A stretch of DNA of 64,000 bases from Neurospora tetraspora (GCF_033439725.1 NW_026944383.1:2108001-2172000); one strand, 5' to 3'; numbered from the stretch's first letter, positions 34,539 through 46,637 are shown. The notes: generated from the sequence alone by a model not told the origin. Numbers and translations are program-made.

Positions 34539-36098
34539 AGTTCAGTTGAACTTGCGGCGGCACGCGATGGTGTGGTGTGGTGTTGTGTCGAAGCTGGCAT
34601 GGAATGGGAAGAGGAGCCTGGTATAAGGGGGCAGTATCGACGATCCGGCATCATCTTGATTTGATGAACAGTGAAGAAACAGGTTTTCTTCAGTTCAGTC
34701 CAACAAGTCAAGAGGGATACTCTCCCCTTTTGCTCCTTTCCGTTCGCTAATGGAGGAAAAGAAAGAACAGTACAATGGGATCAATGGAAGTCTGGCACTC
34801 CACTCCCTTCATCATCATCATCATCATCATTCTTCAACCTGGTTGTTGTCGAAGATTTTTCATTTGGCTTTTTTTTTTTTTTTCTTCTTTTTTTTTCATT
34901 CTTTTTTTCCACACGGAGTTAAAGACATTACAGGGCAGCATGGGTTTAAAATGGGTGGTTAGCATTTGCATTTTTCACCAGCATACCAATTTTCCCTTTG
35001 TTTACAATCAAAAGAACAAGAAAGAAAGAAGGGCATCTATCTACAATCCTCATACAGAGGGATGACTGGTTCATGATGATAGCTTGAGAGAGGGGCGGAG
35101 GAAATTTTTGCATATACCATATACCGTACATAGTACCATATTCATCAGATACCATACACTACTAGGCAATTATACAACAGTATAATGATGATGCCCATTC
35201 AGTGGAATCCAACATCTCGATGTCTCTTGTGTGTACTGATCTGAATACCCGGACAAGAAAAGATGTTCCCCATCAATAATAGAGGAGACGGGAAGTATGA
35301 GAGCCGAACACCCCGCTGTTCTTCCAACTACCTTGTCCCTCACACCCTCCCTTACCACCCGATTATCAAGCCCACCCGCCGGACGGACCACCACTTTTGC
35401 CAACCGAGACGCGAACTTTTTTTCCAGTTCCTCCATATGAACCGTGGGATTCCTCCGATCATCTCTATCGTCACCAACCGCTTCAACTCATAGAGGTAGA
35501 CATCAGCTGCTTCAGCCTCTGGAGAACTGAAGAATCAAATCAATGCACCCCAAACGACGACCCAAACTGTCACGTTTGTCAGTTCAGTTTGTAAAGCAAT
35601 CATGGCTTGTTTGTACCTAACTAACCTGCCTTTATGCTTCTTTCTATAACACTGCAACACAAAAACTATACCAACTACCTCTAACCCACCCTATCACTCC
35701 CACTTTGCTCTTTCGCTTTAGGCAAACAAAGAGCACTCACTCAACCACAAATTGGTAACAAACGCCTAGTTCTTTTTAAAATCCGCTATGGTCCCCTCAG
35801 TGTTTTAGGTAAATATACAGAGACTGCCGTGAGATCCTTTGAACCTGCAAGCAAAAAACCACCCTTCCTTATCTCGTTTAACCACTTCACCTCACCTCAA
35901 CCTCAACCAACTCTGCAGACCCTGAGCAAACATCATTTAAATGCCCTTCGATCAACGTCCTCTCGTAAGCGAATACTTCGCCCATGCCTTTGCCTTCCAG
36001 GCATGCTTCCCAACTACTACTATACGCGGTAGTCGTCTCTGCTTTCCCTGTCCACCCTGTTCTTCCTCTTCACCATGAAGTTCCCCTCTATCCCGCGT
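34539..36098. other. Convergent intergenic region
   Basis: This lies between the 3' ends of the plus-strand unknown gene and minus-strand TAF2. It holds a CAT/ATC microsatellite (about 34811-34830), long T tracts (34869-34912) and ordinary 3'-UTR-like sequence. No further gene is supported. Confidence 0.5.
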
Positions 36099-39000
36099 CT
36101 AACGAGATCCACCACCGGCACCAGGCGTCGCCGAAGACGAACCACCACCGAGTCCACTACCGCTACTCTTCAACTTGAGCTTGATAATCTTCTTCTTTGG
36201 CTCTGCCCCATTTGTAGCAGCAGGAGTCGGATGAATCGGGGAATGGGACTCCTTGAGGGGATGCGGAGCCTTTTCGCGTTCTTGGCCGGGTGCTCCAGAG
36301 GGTAATGGTCTCCTCTCTTTTTCTCCTGATCCTGGCAGCGGTTTTCTGTCCTTTTTGATGAGGAGGCTTGAGCCGGAGGATGATACCCTGTCGCGATCTC
36401 CTCGGTCACGGTCTCGATCTCGGTCCCGATCACCACGGTCGCGATCCCTGTCTCTATCACGGTCGCGGTCACGGTCACGGTCGCGCTCCCGATCACGATC
36501 CTTGTAGCTGCTGCCGCTTTCCCGATCGCTATCGCGGTCTGCTCGATCACGGTACTTGTCGCGGATCCGCTCCCTCTCGCGGTCAGTCCTCTCGCGATCA
36601 CGGTCACTCCTCTCGCGTTCCCGTTCCCGATCCCGATCGCCGCGGTTCCGTTCCCGGTCACTGTCGGTGGTGCGGCCGCCCCTGTCGCTATCGCCGCGAT
36701 CGGCCTTCTCCCTGTACTTGTCACGGGGTCGGTCGCGCTCACGATCGCTATCCCGATCTCGTTCCCGATACTTGTCTTTGTCGCGCTCCTTCTCGCGGGG
36801 ACGCTCACGCTCGCGATCACTATCGCGGTCCCGCTCCCTCTCCCTGTACTTCTCCTTTTCTCTCTCGGCACCACCACGGTATCGCTCCCTGTCACTGTCG
36901 CGATCCTTCTCCCGGAACTTGCTGCTGTCTTTCTCCCTGTCCCTGTCTCGTTCCCTCTCCCTCTCCCGGTCCTTACTCCGCTGCTCCTTCTCAGCATATG
37001 ATCCAGACGAGCCGTATCCATTACCGGCAGGCGACTGCATCCGGCTCTTAGGGGATGAAGGCGCCGACCCGCTGCTGAATCCCACCGCGGCGCTCGACCG
37101 CTTGTGGACGGGCGTGGCAAGACTGCCGGAGATGCCGCTGGCGCTGGCGGCAAGCATTTGCTTTTCGCGCTGACTTTGTTCGTAGTCGATGCTGCGCTGG
37201 GCGCGGGCAGACAGCTTGGTCCATTTCCTAAATGGTACCGTGACGACTTTGGAGGGCCGGCCGTTGGCGTTGGGACGGACGGAGAATGAGGATGTGCGGG
37301 AAGGCGGAATCTGGGGCGCGGATTCGCGAGAAAAATGGCCCTTGATAGTTTCGATCCGAGGAGCCTCTTTCTTAAAGGACTCGCTGCGGGGAGAGTCTGT
37401 CTTGAACGAGTTATTGCGAGAAGGATCGCTCCGGAAGGAGTCGTTGTTGGTCTTGATGATCTTCTTCGGGCTGGCTCCTTCAAGTGACTCGTCACTCTTG
37501 CGCTTGATGACCGGCTTGACGATCTTTGGCTTGCCCAAGATGACAGTGCTAGGCTTTGGCGCAGCAACGTCGTTGGACTGCTGGGGTTTGGGTGCAGGCA
37601 CGGGGGGGGGTGAAGCCGCTTTTGGCACAGATGTCTTGATGACAGGCTGAGCGACGGGTGGATTGGGTGCGGGAGCACTTGGAACTGATGTGGGCAAGGG
37701 AGTGCGCGGACCGGCAGTCGTAGAAGGCCGAGGAGGCACGGTCACTGCGATAGAGTCCTTCCGTACTGGTGGGGGAGCCTCTGGGGCTGGTGACTCCCTA
37801 GGTTTAGCAATGTACGATGGTCGTGATTGTAGCTTCACGATTGTCTTCTTCTCAGGCGGCTTGATCTCTACCCTGGCAGCCGACAAGTTGGTCGACGGTA
37901 CCGGGGCCGATAATGGCGCCGGAGGCAGTGGAGCTTCGATCGCAACCACATCCTTACTCCTAGGAACCGTCCGGTACTCCGATTTGAATTTGATGATACA
38001 TCTCTTCTTGGGCGGAGTTCCAAGGACTGGTGGTGCAGCGGCGACAATAGTCGGGTCGCGAGTGGCTTTCCATACTATGGGATACTTGATAGTAACAAGT
38101 AAAGAATCTTCCGGTTCAAACATGGCCGAGCAGAGCTCCAATAGTTGGCGCTTCTCCTGTAGGCCAATGACAGGAGAATTGAAAGCCTTCCACATAGATA
38201 TTTGCATCTCCATGTTCCCCTTCAGCTCTTCTTTGAGCGCATTAAGAGCGTGGGTGATGTCCTCCCTACGCACTGCATCGAGCTTCCGTTGCTGGATCTC
38301 TGCGTCGCCTTGGTCAATGACAAGGCCTCCATCATCAAGAGCTTCAAGTTCCTGTGTCGAAGCTTTGTTCTCGCCAAACGCAATGGCAGCAATTCCCCGG
38401 CAAAAGACCTTGAACAACCGATCGCGGACGAAGGGCGAGCTATCGGTGCTCATGTATGAAAGCAGAAGCTTGAGAATAGGAGGCTTGGAGATCATTCCAA
38501 GCTCAACCAGGCACTCAAACGCCTTGATCCGGACAAGATCAATGTTGTCGTCCTGGAGGTACTGAACGAAGTCGAGGGCCGATTCAGGGATGACACGAGC
38601 CTTCATGAGCCTCATCTTGCAGTGAAGAGCCGTTGTCGTCCAGATGTTCTGATATGTTAGGGTCCATTCATCCATCCTGCGAAACTTGTCGATCTCTTCG
38701 ATGGTCTTCTCAATGAAGCTTTTGAATTCCGCATCGTCGTCGTCGAAAGGGTCGAGATTTTTGATAAGATACCCCTCGGTAATCTCTTTCTGTGGGATCA
38801 AAGACGTGGTGAGAGCATCGAGGAGCTTGGCGATGTAGAACTGGTCCGAAAACTCATTCTCCGAATTGTCATTGAACAGGAGCATCTCCATGATGAACTG
38901 CCGAGCCCTCTTGGAGCATCTTCCCTTCTCCTGCAGGTCCGTCGTCCGTGCAAGCACCGCAGGAATCGCACACTGGATGGCATACTGGCCTTTGTCGGTA

Positions 39001-41675
39001 AAATCGTTGGGGGCGATGGGGTAGTTGTAGGCATCCTTCTTGCCGGGAATTGGTACCTTCTTGCAGAAAAACTTCCGGAAACAGAGGATGAGATGGACCA
39101 TACCGATGTAGTTCAAGTCAGGATGGGCCTGCTTGGCAAGGTCCTCCAGAGCCATAACTCGGACACCATGGTAATATCTACGGTCCATCACAGTCCGCGT
39201 CTCGATCGTCGAGTGAACCGCATGCCTCTTTTCCCTCTTGAAAGCGAGCATCGCATCCTGGTGGGCCACGACGTCTCGGTCCTGCTGCAATTGTGCCAGA
39301 TACATGTACTCCTGCATATCGGTCTTCATGAAGCAAAGCCACTCCATGTTGGCGTCTAGCCTGATCCATTCATATGACTCTTGATCCATCTTGGTTTGTA
39401 CCTCCGGAGCCCAGTCTTGCAACCCCCAATCCTCCATGTCCTTTTGGCTGGTCAAGACATCGCCCAACATGTTAAAGTAGACAACATCGTCCTCCTGGAT
39501 CTCGTGTTTGTCACTATTGCTGTTGGCAGCCGCGGCCATAGCCTTTTTGGTTCTTTTGAGACGCTTGTACTTCGTATTGTACGCGATCTGCAAATTTGTC
39601 CCACCTTTATCTTTCTCGGTAATCAGCTGGTAGTGCTCATAAGGTGTACCGTCTGCTTCGTGAATTCGGACGGTGAATGGACCAGTGAAAAGCTTAGGAA
39701 CGTCGCCGGCATAGACCTGGTGAATCTCCTCTTGCAACTCCCTCCAGAATTCGTCCTTCGAGATACTTTTCTTGGTCGGTCCTTGGAATTGTAGAATTTG
39801 GATGTCGACGTTGAGATTCTTCTTGTTGAATTTTTGGTGAATATCCAGTCTCGGGCAACCCCCACCAAACACGTATTGATCCCAAAGCTCATCGGGAACG
39901 TATTGACTGCGTTTCTCGCACCATCGACGGAAGTCCTGAAAAGAGAGGGTAGTAGCCTTGGGGTCCGTGTTGGAGATATTGGCGGCCGAAACCATCTGGG
40001 ACAAAACGCGGACGACACCTGTCGAGCCAGGAATCTTGGACATACGCTGATCCAAGATGTAAAGGACAAGTGGGGCCTTGAGCGCCATAAACTCGAGCTC
40101 AAAGTCGCCGAGGTGAAGGTAATCGCCCAGAGCATGCAATGAGGGTCTCCTCACATCCGCCTCGACAAGCTTGTCGGAAAGCGACTTGATATGGAAACGA
40201 TACCAGTTGTTTCCGCAGATGGTCCTCATGAAAAGATCTGTCATGAACCACTGGAGACCAATGATAAGCCAAGTGTCGGACCGCTCATTTGGCACGATGT
40301 GCACCCCCACGTACTGACTGGCGAGGGCATGGACGAGCTTCCTGGTAACCTCAATATCCGTATCTATGATTGTTTCGGGGTACAGCAAACGCGTACTGCA
40401 CAAGGATAAGGAGTTTGCAACCGCCGTGTCGTGAACCAAGTCTTCGACAAAGCACATCTTGTAGGCTTCATAAGGATAACGGCCGAACTCGGGGGCGAAA
40501 AAGTCGGCAGCAGCCACGACGGCTTGGCATGTCCACCGAACTTCCTCGACACGGCCGGGGAGGCAATAGCCGTGGATTCTGGCTGCATTAGCCCCGAGCT
40601 TCTCATCCGCCTCCTCAGTTCTAAACTCTGCCCCGAGATCGACGTGCTCAAAGGGGCCAACGGCGAAACCGATGTGCCTAGCAGCGGTGTTAACGCACTC
40701 AAAAATCATGGTCTTCTTGTGCTCATCCGTGGGGTGCATCTGCTCGCCAGTAAGATTGCCAGAGCAGACCACGGTAATCTCCCTTAGCTTGTCCTCTTCG
40801 GTGAAAGATGAGCCTGGCTGGTGTGTGGAAATTTCCGAGGCTTTGCGTTTTCGACTGGCATCCAGAGAAGTTGACAGTGCTGATTGGGTAGCCAAAGGCT
40901 GTGCGAAGGCATCCCCCAGCGTCCTGGGGCATGTGATTTTGATTGTCCATGAATGCCTAGAGCCGGGATCATCGAGGCAAGGGAAGATGCAAGACGCCGT
41001 ACCAGGCTCAAGCGAATGCCGAGTGTAAACGTGTGGGTATCTCAGGTCACCTTCCTCAACGCCGACAAAGTGCAGGCCATCTCTAATCGTCTTGGACCTG
41101 AAGGGCACAACCACCGTGATTTCCTCATTCGGGTCTGACAGGCCTGTCGCGTTGTCCGATACCGACTTGGCGGTTTTGAGCTTGAGAATGCGTTTCGGCT
41201 CAGCGTCCTGGATAAGAGCGTCCGGGCGGAGACGAATCCTGAGGGACCCATCAGCCGGCACACTGATGTTAAGCTGTTCTGCCCTTTCCACGATGGGAGC
41301 CTGGCGGCGTGTCTCTGGCAGTAGTGGCGCCATCCATTTCTTCATTATGTGATGCTGAGTGGCACCGATTTGAGCATTCGTGGGAGGCTCCATTCGATCG
41401 TATGGATCATGAGCCTGCGCCCGTGTCTTGTAGCCGTCCACCGTGATGTTTGCGACGTCGATTTCGCATTGCCGCGTGTCCAGGACGAGTTCCTCAAGGT
41501 CGGGAACCAAGGGATAGATCTTGAATGTGCAAATGCCGCTGACGCTCTTCTCCCTGAAGTTGATGTCTAGCTCCACCTCTTGCCTCAGTATGGCGTACGG
41601 CTCGGCAGCGGCAACAGGGTCGGGGGCGTTCGTCATATTGGCGAGAGCCAGATCTCCGTTCTCGAGTCCTAACAT
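36099..41675 (-). CDS. taf2: Transcription initiation factor TFIID subunit 2 (TAF2)
   Basis: One uninterrupted 1858-residue frame. Residues about 25-640 form the M1-aminopeptidase-like domain of TAF2 (EVELDINFREKSVSGICTF, GLHFVGVEEGD, FPCLDDPGSRHSWTIKITC, FAVGPFEHVDLG). The HEXXH zinc site is replaced by LVHALASQYVGV, as in other TAF2 proteins, so it is not a peptidase. A conserved WIRLDANMEWLCFM..QDRDVVAHQDAMLAF block follows, then helical repeats to about 1230. The C-terminal about 600 residues are low-complexity: Pro/Ser-rich, with recurring KxxIxKxKS-like motifs (CIIKFKSE, TIVKLQS, IIKLKLKSS), then a long Arg/Asp/Glu-dipeptide region (about 1590-1790). TAF2 binds initiator DNA within TFIID at core promoters. 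The tail is much longer than in animals and may mediate condensate or chromatin contacts (inference). It is tandem with the SAS4-type gene. Confidence 0.95.
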   Translation of the reverse strand: MLGLENGDLALANMTNAPDPVAAAEPYAILRQEVELDINFREKSVSGICTFKIYPLVPDLEELVLDTRQCEIDVANITVDGYKTRAQAHDPYDRMEPPTNAQIGATQHHIMKKWMAPLLPETRRQAPIVERAEQLNISVPADGSLRIRLRPDALIQDAEPKRILKLKTAKSVSDNATGLSDPNEEITVVVPFRSKTIRDGLHFVGVEEGDLRYPHVYTRHSLEPGTASCIFPCLDDPGSRHSWTIKITCPRTLGDAFAQPLATQSALSTSLDASRKRKASEISTHQPGSSFTEEDKLREITVVCSGNLTGEQMHPTDEHKKTMIFECVNTAARHIGFAVGPFEHVDLGAEFRTEEADEKLGANAARIHGYCLPGRVEEVRWTCQAVVAAADFFAPEFGRYPYEAYKMCFVEDLVHDTAVANSLSLCSTRLLYPETIIDTDIEVTRKLVHALASQYVGVHIVPNERSDTWLIIGLQWFMTDLFMRTICGNNWYRFHIKSLSDKLVEADVRRPSLHALGDYLHLGDFELEFMALKAPLVLYILDQRMSKIPGSTGVVRVLSQMVSAANISNTDPKATTLSFQDFRRWCEKRSQYVPDELWDQYVFGGGCPRLDIHQKFNKKNLNVDIQILQFQGPTKKSISKDEFWRELQEEIHQVYAGDVPKLFTGPFTVRIHEADGTPYEHYQLITEKDKGGTNLQIAYNTKYKRLKRTKKAMAAAANSNSDKHEIQEDDVVYFNMLGDVLTSQKDMEDWGLQDWAPEVQTKMDQESYEWIRLDANMEWLCFMKTDMQEYMYLAQLQQDRDVVAHQDAMLAFKREKRHAVHSTIETRTVMDRRYYHGVRVMALEDLAKQAHPDLNYIGMVHLILCFRKFFCKKVPIPGKKDAYNYPIAPNDFTDKGQYAIQCAIPAVLARTTDLQEKGRCSKRARQFIMEMLLFNDNSENEFSDQFYIAKLLDALTTSLIPQKEITEGYLIKNLDPFDDDDAEFKSFIEKTIEEIDKFRRMDEWTLTYQNIWTTTALHCKMRLMKARVIPESALDFVQYLQDDNIDLVRIKAFECLVELGMISKPPILKLLLSYMSTDSSPFVRDRLFKVFCRGIAAIAFGENKASTQELEALDDGGLVIDQGDAEIQQRKLDAVRREDITHALNALKEELKGNMEMQISMWKAFNSPVIGLQEKRQLLELCSAMFEPEDSLLVTIKYPIVWKATRDPTIVAAAPPVLGTPPKKRCIIKFKSEYRTVPRSKDVVAIEAPLPPAPLSAPVPSTNLSAARVEIKPPEKKTIVKLQSRPSYIAKPRESPAPEAPPPVRKDSIAVTVPPRPSTTAGPRTPLPTSVPSAPAPNPPVAQPVIKTSVPKAASPPPVPAPKPQQSNDVAAPKPSTVILGKPKIVKPVIKRKSDESLEGASPKKIIKTNNDSFRSDPSRNNSFKTDSPRSESFKKEAPRIETIKGHFSRESAPQIPPSRTSSFSVRPNANGRPSKVVTVPFRKWTKLSARAQRSIDYEQSQREKQMLAASASGISGSLATPVHKRSSAAVGFSSGSAPSSPKSRMQSPAGNGYGSSGSYAEKEQRSKDRERERERDRDREKDSSKFREKDRDSDRERYRGGAEREKEKYRERERDRDSDRERERPREKERDKDKYRERDRDSDRERDRPRDKYREKADRGDSDRGGRTTDSDRERNRGDRDRERERERSDRDRERTDRERERIRDKYRDRADRDSDRESGSSYKDRDRERDRDRDRDRDRDRDRDRGDRDRDRDRDRGDRDRVSSSGSSLLIKKDRKPLPGSGEKERRPLPSGAPGQEREKAPHPLKESHSPIHPTPAATNGAEPKKKIIKLKLKSSGSGLGGGSSSATPGAGGGSR
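36400..36990 (-). repeat. RD/RE-encoding simple repeat tract within TAF2
   Basis: Minus-strand codons CGx/GAx alternate over about 590 bp to encode Arg-Asp, Arg-Glu and Ser-Asp-Arg repeats. Hexamer motifs such as CACGGT and TCGCGA recur with many variants. Confidence 0.85.
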
Positions 41676-43442
41676 TTTGGAGGTTGCTGTGTGGCCACTG
41701 AGGCCGACAAGATGATGGACGCAGTGGCTTGGTAAAAGTAGAGCGTCGCTCGTGTGATCGGGGGGACGTCGTGGAAAGTCGAGGAGAGCGGAGAGCCGAA
41801 GGAGAGGGCGATGTGGAGGTCGGTTTCAAGGGAAAGTGAACTTGCAAGAGCTCGACCTGGCAAAGCTTAGACAGGCCGACAACGCTCACTCGGTCATGGC
41901 AAGAGGTGGCGCATGGAAGCGACCCCGCGGAATCGAAGTTAACTCGGCTGCAATGGACTTTGCGGACTGACGTATAGAGGTAGCTTGTTAGAGCCAAGGC
42001 CGGTCGGTGGTCACAGGCGCAACGGGTTGGACGCTACCTTTGATGATCGGGATTGTATTATTTTGTTAAACTATGACTGCGCGATACGGCGGGGCTGAGT
42101 TGCGCGAGGGCAGGAGTTGAGGTTCGCCGGTGCAGCACAGAGGATGCTATTCTGCGAGGAGGAAGTTGAACGACCGTTGGAGAGCTGCGTGGCGGGCGAA
42201 TTTGACCGGGCAAATGAAGGGCGTATAGGACTGGACAGACTGCGGGATGCGGCGCGGGGCAAATCGTCGTAAATCGTGGACATACGTCGCAAGGCCGATG
42301 GGTGGTTCTGGTGGGAGTTCTGGTGCTGACAGAGAAAGAGCAAAGCAAAAGGCGACCGGACCTGTCGTTCAAAGCTTCCTTCCAGAGTCCCGTCGCGGGT
42401 TGGAGTTTCCAGAGTCGCAATCAGTCAGGCACCTACAGGTACGGGTGGAGGTACCTTTCAATTCAGTACAATAGCAGCAGTCGCGACTACACCAACACGA
42501 CCACTGGACATTCACGCCCATTCACCAGACGTGCGTGCGTCTAGAGGATGACTGGTGGACTGGATTGTCCGTATTACAAAAATCCACTGCACTGCAGCAA
42601 ACCTGAAATAAAAGAAATCGGAATCCGGACCAGAGTTGGAGGTCCTGGAGATGGTAGACGTGTGGTTGCGGACACGGGTCAGAGGTACCTTTTTACCGCG
42701 TTGCGACAAATGTTACGGACCTGGTCACTGCTTGCCTGCCCTCGACGACCGTTGCTGCTTTGGTGCAGGAGCACCTGAAACGTCGTCGAGCCAGTGCCGG
42801 AGTTTTGCCGCGCCGAACTGCGATGTTTTGTCTTTTGAGGTTCGGTCTTGGCATGCGCTCGGCGTCCGTGTGGGTCACCAGTGGGTCTGGGCGCCCTCGA
42901 CCAGATTCGACTCTTTGATTGGTCAGTGTTCAATGCGCTCGTGGCCCCCCGCAATGTTCCATCCTCCAAGCTGCCGATGATGTCGTCACATGGCGGTGAG
43001 CTCGGTGTTGAAACCGACCGATATCAACAAGGTTTCAAGGTCAAGATAACAAAATTGGCGGTTTTTTGTGTTACAAATAGGGAAGACTACGCTTAGAAAA
43101 TAAACAAAACAAACTATTATCCTTGCAATTCTCCTGCCGAGTCTCCAACTCAAGGTCATCTCATCAAACTCTCAAAGTGGTTATGCCGTGCTATCGTTTC
43201 TTTGAAAGAAGTAATGATGTGTATCATGATGATATGAAGAGTGTAGAGACCAAACTAAAGCATGCCGGGCTAATTCCTACATTGGGAATACCCAGAACCC
43301 AAACACCAAATTAACACGAACACCAGACTGCCCGGCTATCAAGTAAATAAACACCATGGCTTGTTATCCCTGAATGACCACCAAACGCCAGCCGAGAACA
43401 CTCTCGATGCCCAGAGAAGAAAAAAAGAAAAGTGTGACATGT
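41676..43442. other. Intergenic between SAS4-type gene 3' end and TAF2 start
   Basis: The TAF2 promoter lies in the left part. Short minus-strand frames near 42058-42420 are Pro/Ser-rich but lack a splice-compatible link to TAF2, whose own N-terminus already matches the family start. No gene is called. Confidence 0.45.
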
Positions 43443-45330
43443 TCAATGTTTCCCCCTCTTGTCCCTACGCTTTCTTCTTGCGTGGGATTTCAGCGTCTCC
43501 TCATCCAGGATATCCTGTGGGAGCGCAAATTCTCCTTCATCACCATCGGGTACCGGCTGACCCCAGGCCAACACGTTTCTGCCCCTTCGCCTGTTCTTGT
43601 TGAGCGCAGCGTCTCGCTGATATGGCTTCTTGAAGAACGAGGTAAACTCTTTGTATGGTTCGGGCTCTGGTTCGGGCGGTGGCGGAGGAGGGGCTGGACG
43701 TTTGCCCTTTTTGGACGGCTTCTTCTTCGCCGCGGCGATTGCCTCTTCACGGAGCTGCTTTGCAATGGACGCTTCGACATCGCTCTCGTCTGGTGGGTCG
43801 CCGTCAGATTCGCCCGTGTCTTGTTCTCGATCCTCCATTTCCTCATCACTGTCAGCAATAACCCTTTGCTTGGCCGCATCTTCATCTTTTCGATGATCCT
43901 TAAGTTCAACTTTATGCTTTGCATCCTCGTGCTTACGCTTTCCGTTCTTCGCTCCGCCCTGCGGCTTGTTGGCCTTTCCGCCTTTACCGCCCTTTCCGCC
44001 GCTGTCGGCATTGGTTGTCCGGTCCTTTTTCCGTTTTCTGCGCTTCTCTTCGGCCGCCCATCTTTTGAACTTTTCCAGGATGGCTTGGCAGCCTTTGATA
44101 AAGTGCTCTCGGGCCGGCTCGAACTGCTTCTTACGACCTTCTGTGATCCCACTAACGCCCATTACCCGCAGCCAGTCATGGCCCTGCAAGGCATCCAGCA
44201 GTCGGATGATCTGGTCCTTCTCATGTTGAGCTCGTCCCTTTTCCGAGTTCCGTATTGAGCGTTCCAAACGTTCCGCCTTTTTGTGGGCTGTTTCGTAGAG
44301 TGAATCCGGCAACGGGTCATCCTTCAGTGCTGCTTTCCCCTTGTGTTGGGTTTCCAGAAAGCTGAAATTGATGGTCTGGGAATCGTAGAGATCCGTAAAC
44401 AAGGCATCACCGTAGCCTCGGATGGGATAGGATTCGATCGGACGAGGCTGGAAGCCGCCCGGCTGTGTAGGAGTAGCGACTGAGGTGGACTCAGTCGTCA
44501 CAGGGAGACTGGTGCTGCAAATAACGATTGGGGTGTCGAGGTTCAGGAGATCTATTAGAGAACCAATTGGCGTTAGTGATTGCTCGGCGAGCTATGCTGA
44601 TGACCGGTGTGTCCAAGACCAAGTCGCCCAGGGTTGGAAAAAAAGGGGGTGGGTGGTGTTGTGACTTACGCTGTTCCTTGGGGTCATTGCCGATTACCTC
44701 ATCATAGTCGGGAAAGTAGGCGGCCAATTCGCTCTTGAAGCGAGTGCCTTCTTGCGATCGTAATTTGCGACCGCCCTCCTTGATGGTATCGGCAGCATTT
44801 GGGTTCAGCCTGCTCAATTCGTGCTTCAAGCCATTGACGACTTTTTCTTGGTGTCGTGTAAGGCCTGATGGTTGTTTTGTGCTAGTTGTGCTGGGTTTTG
44901 CAGCAGTGGTGGGAGGGGCACGCGAGGGATTTGGGGGCTTTGGTGCCGCAGTGACAGTGACGACAGGCTTCGGGTTAGGGGCTGGCGTCGGGGGCTTCGC
45001 GTCGCGCGATTCAATCGAGGTCGATTGACGAAATGACGGCCGAGCAGGTATCTCGACGGCAAACTCGTATCTCGCCTTTTTGGGAGCAACGGGATCACAT
45101 TCTCGGGCAGCGGCGGGCTCAAGCGATCGCTTGTTGCGTTGATGGGTGGTTGTGGTGGCGGCGTTCTGCTTGATTGGGGATGGGGATTGTTCGGACTTTG
45201 CGTTCGCGAGCGGGTGTTGGTTGTGGTTCTGCGGTGACGAGTGCGACCGGTAGGTGACAGTGTTGCTCGAATGCGGATGACGCAGACCTTCAGCTCGTCT
45301 CGAGCGGGTCACGGATGTGCTCGTAGCCAT
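43443..45330 (-). CDS. SAS4-domain protein (something-about-silencing complex subunit 4 type)
   Basis: Two exons on the minus strand (45330-44670 and 44551-43443) give 589 residues. The first about 150 residues are polar and Pro/Ser/Thr-rich with a basic stretch. A helix LTRHQEKVVNGLKHELSRL and SYPIRGYGDALFTDLYD lead into the SAS4 domain at about residues 295-400. It has an ERLERSIRNSEKGRAQHEKD helix, LLDALQGHDWLRVMGVSG, and a FIKGCQAILEKFKRW helix. In yeast Sas4 bridges the Sas2 MYST acetyltransferase to chromatin for H4K16 acetylation and boundary function, so a nuclear acetyltransferase-complex role is inferred. The C-terminus is very charged (lysine-rich, then a DSDEEMEDREQD acidic patch, eight prolines, and an RRKRRDKRGK end). 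The spliced junction joins in phase. Confidence 0.88.
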
Positions 45331-46637
45331 TTGAGAGCAAGCCCTTCATGGTGCGAACAACATGTGCCGCGATACTGGTCGAGGTTGAGAAGTGCACAAT
45401 TGATCGAGTTCAGTTCGTTGTGGTTGAATTTGCTGTGGCCAGCTGCACCTCTGCTCTTGCCCGGGCTTTGCTTCTTTTTTTTTTCGGGTCGGGTCGAGTG
45501 AACCATGGGCGGGCAGCACAGCCTGGATGGGAAGAGTGGAAGATGCACTGTCCGCTGTGCCTTCCTTGCCCGGTGCGATGCGTTTGGCTGCGAGAGGGTG
45601 CTTGTAGCCCTGAAAAATAGGGCAGGTTTTACGGGTGCGGTGGAAATCACAGGCGGTCCCGACACAGAGCAGCCTTTTCCCCCTTTCACTCTCCAACCCG
45701 ACCTGGAAGTGGCGGGTGTGCAGCTCGTTCATCCCGTCTTCAGGCTGTCTCGGTCATTTGCTCAATTGGCATTCGCACACTTGCTTCTGCTCATCTCCTC
45801 GGTCATGAGGCTTCCAGTCGAAGCGGTGTCGAGTCTTTGTGAGTTATTGGCTTTTACCGCAATTCAGCTTAGACCGACTTGGCTTCTTGGACGGCTCAAT
45901 GACTGGAAGGGATGGAGTTCACTGCGCGATCTTGTCTCCTTTTCAGCTCCAGTCCCCTTGTAGGTGGCAGTCAAGGGCATGTAACTATACGGCTTTCAAT
46001 GATTTGAGAAGAATTGAGGTTGGATACAAAATGATCCCCTCCTCGACGACGTCAGTAACGGCCCGGCCCCGGTCTTCGAAATGATGCGCAACCGGGGTTT
46101 TAAAGTGCACACAGCACACTGATCCACTGGAGACGACAGTGGCCCACCATCACCACGAGGAAACATGCAAGCCAACACGATTAGAGTTAGTGATCTACCT
46201 CCTGTACCTGGGCTGACCCAGCTCATTAGCAGGTACCATGCTATCGGTAACAGGAGCGGACAACATCGTCCCTTCAGAAGTGGTGAAAAGGCATCGAGAC
46301 TCGTTTCCTCGAATCCACCACGACCAAACTACTGATCTTCACTCCACGATGATATGGAGGATACACTGGTAACAACACACATTCCACACACATCGACTTT
46401 CATCTTATCATATGCTGCTCGCACATATGAACATAGGCAGCAAAGGCCACATTGTCGGGTCCCTTCCAAATGTGGAAGGCGATGACACCGTCGGGAATAC
46501 CACGGTAAGCACCTCAGAACACATGTCCGTCGTGTCTATCACTTTTCAACATTGAGATATGAAAAGTCTACAACTGCTTGAACTGAGCTTCGTCTTCTCT
46601 CTCGTATGTACTCTTGGCCCAATACTCGGCCATCAGA
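45331..46637. other. Divergent promoter region between SAS4-type gene and ABC transporter remnant
   Basis: No coding stretch with bias or motif. It contains a T-run near 45474-45484. The ABC remnant's first ATG lies at 46638. Confidence 0.45.

Noticed and set aside
36170-37678. 502-residue minus-strand open frame in another frame of TAF2
   Set aside because: It arises from the Arg/Asp/Ser repeat composition of the TAF2 tail; the TAF2 frame carries the homology.
41750-42420. Upstream exon of TAF2
   Set aside because: The frame at 41675 already begins just before the conserved N-terminal TAF2 sequence, and no in-phase donor was found in the upstream frames.
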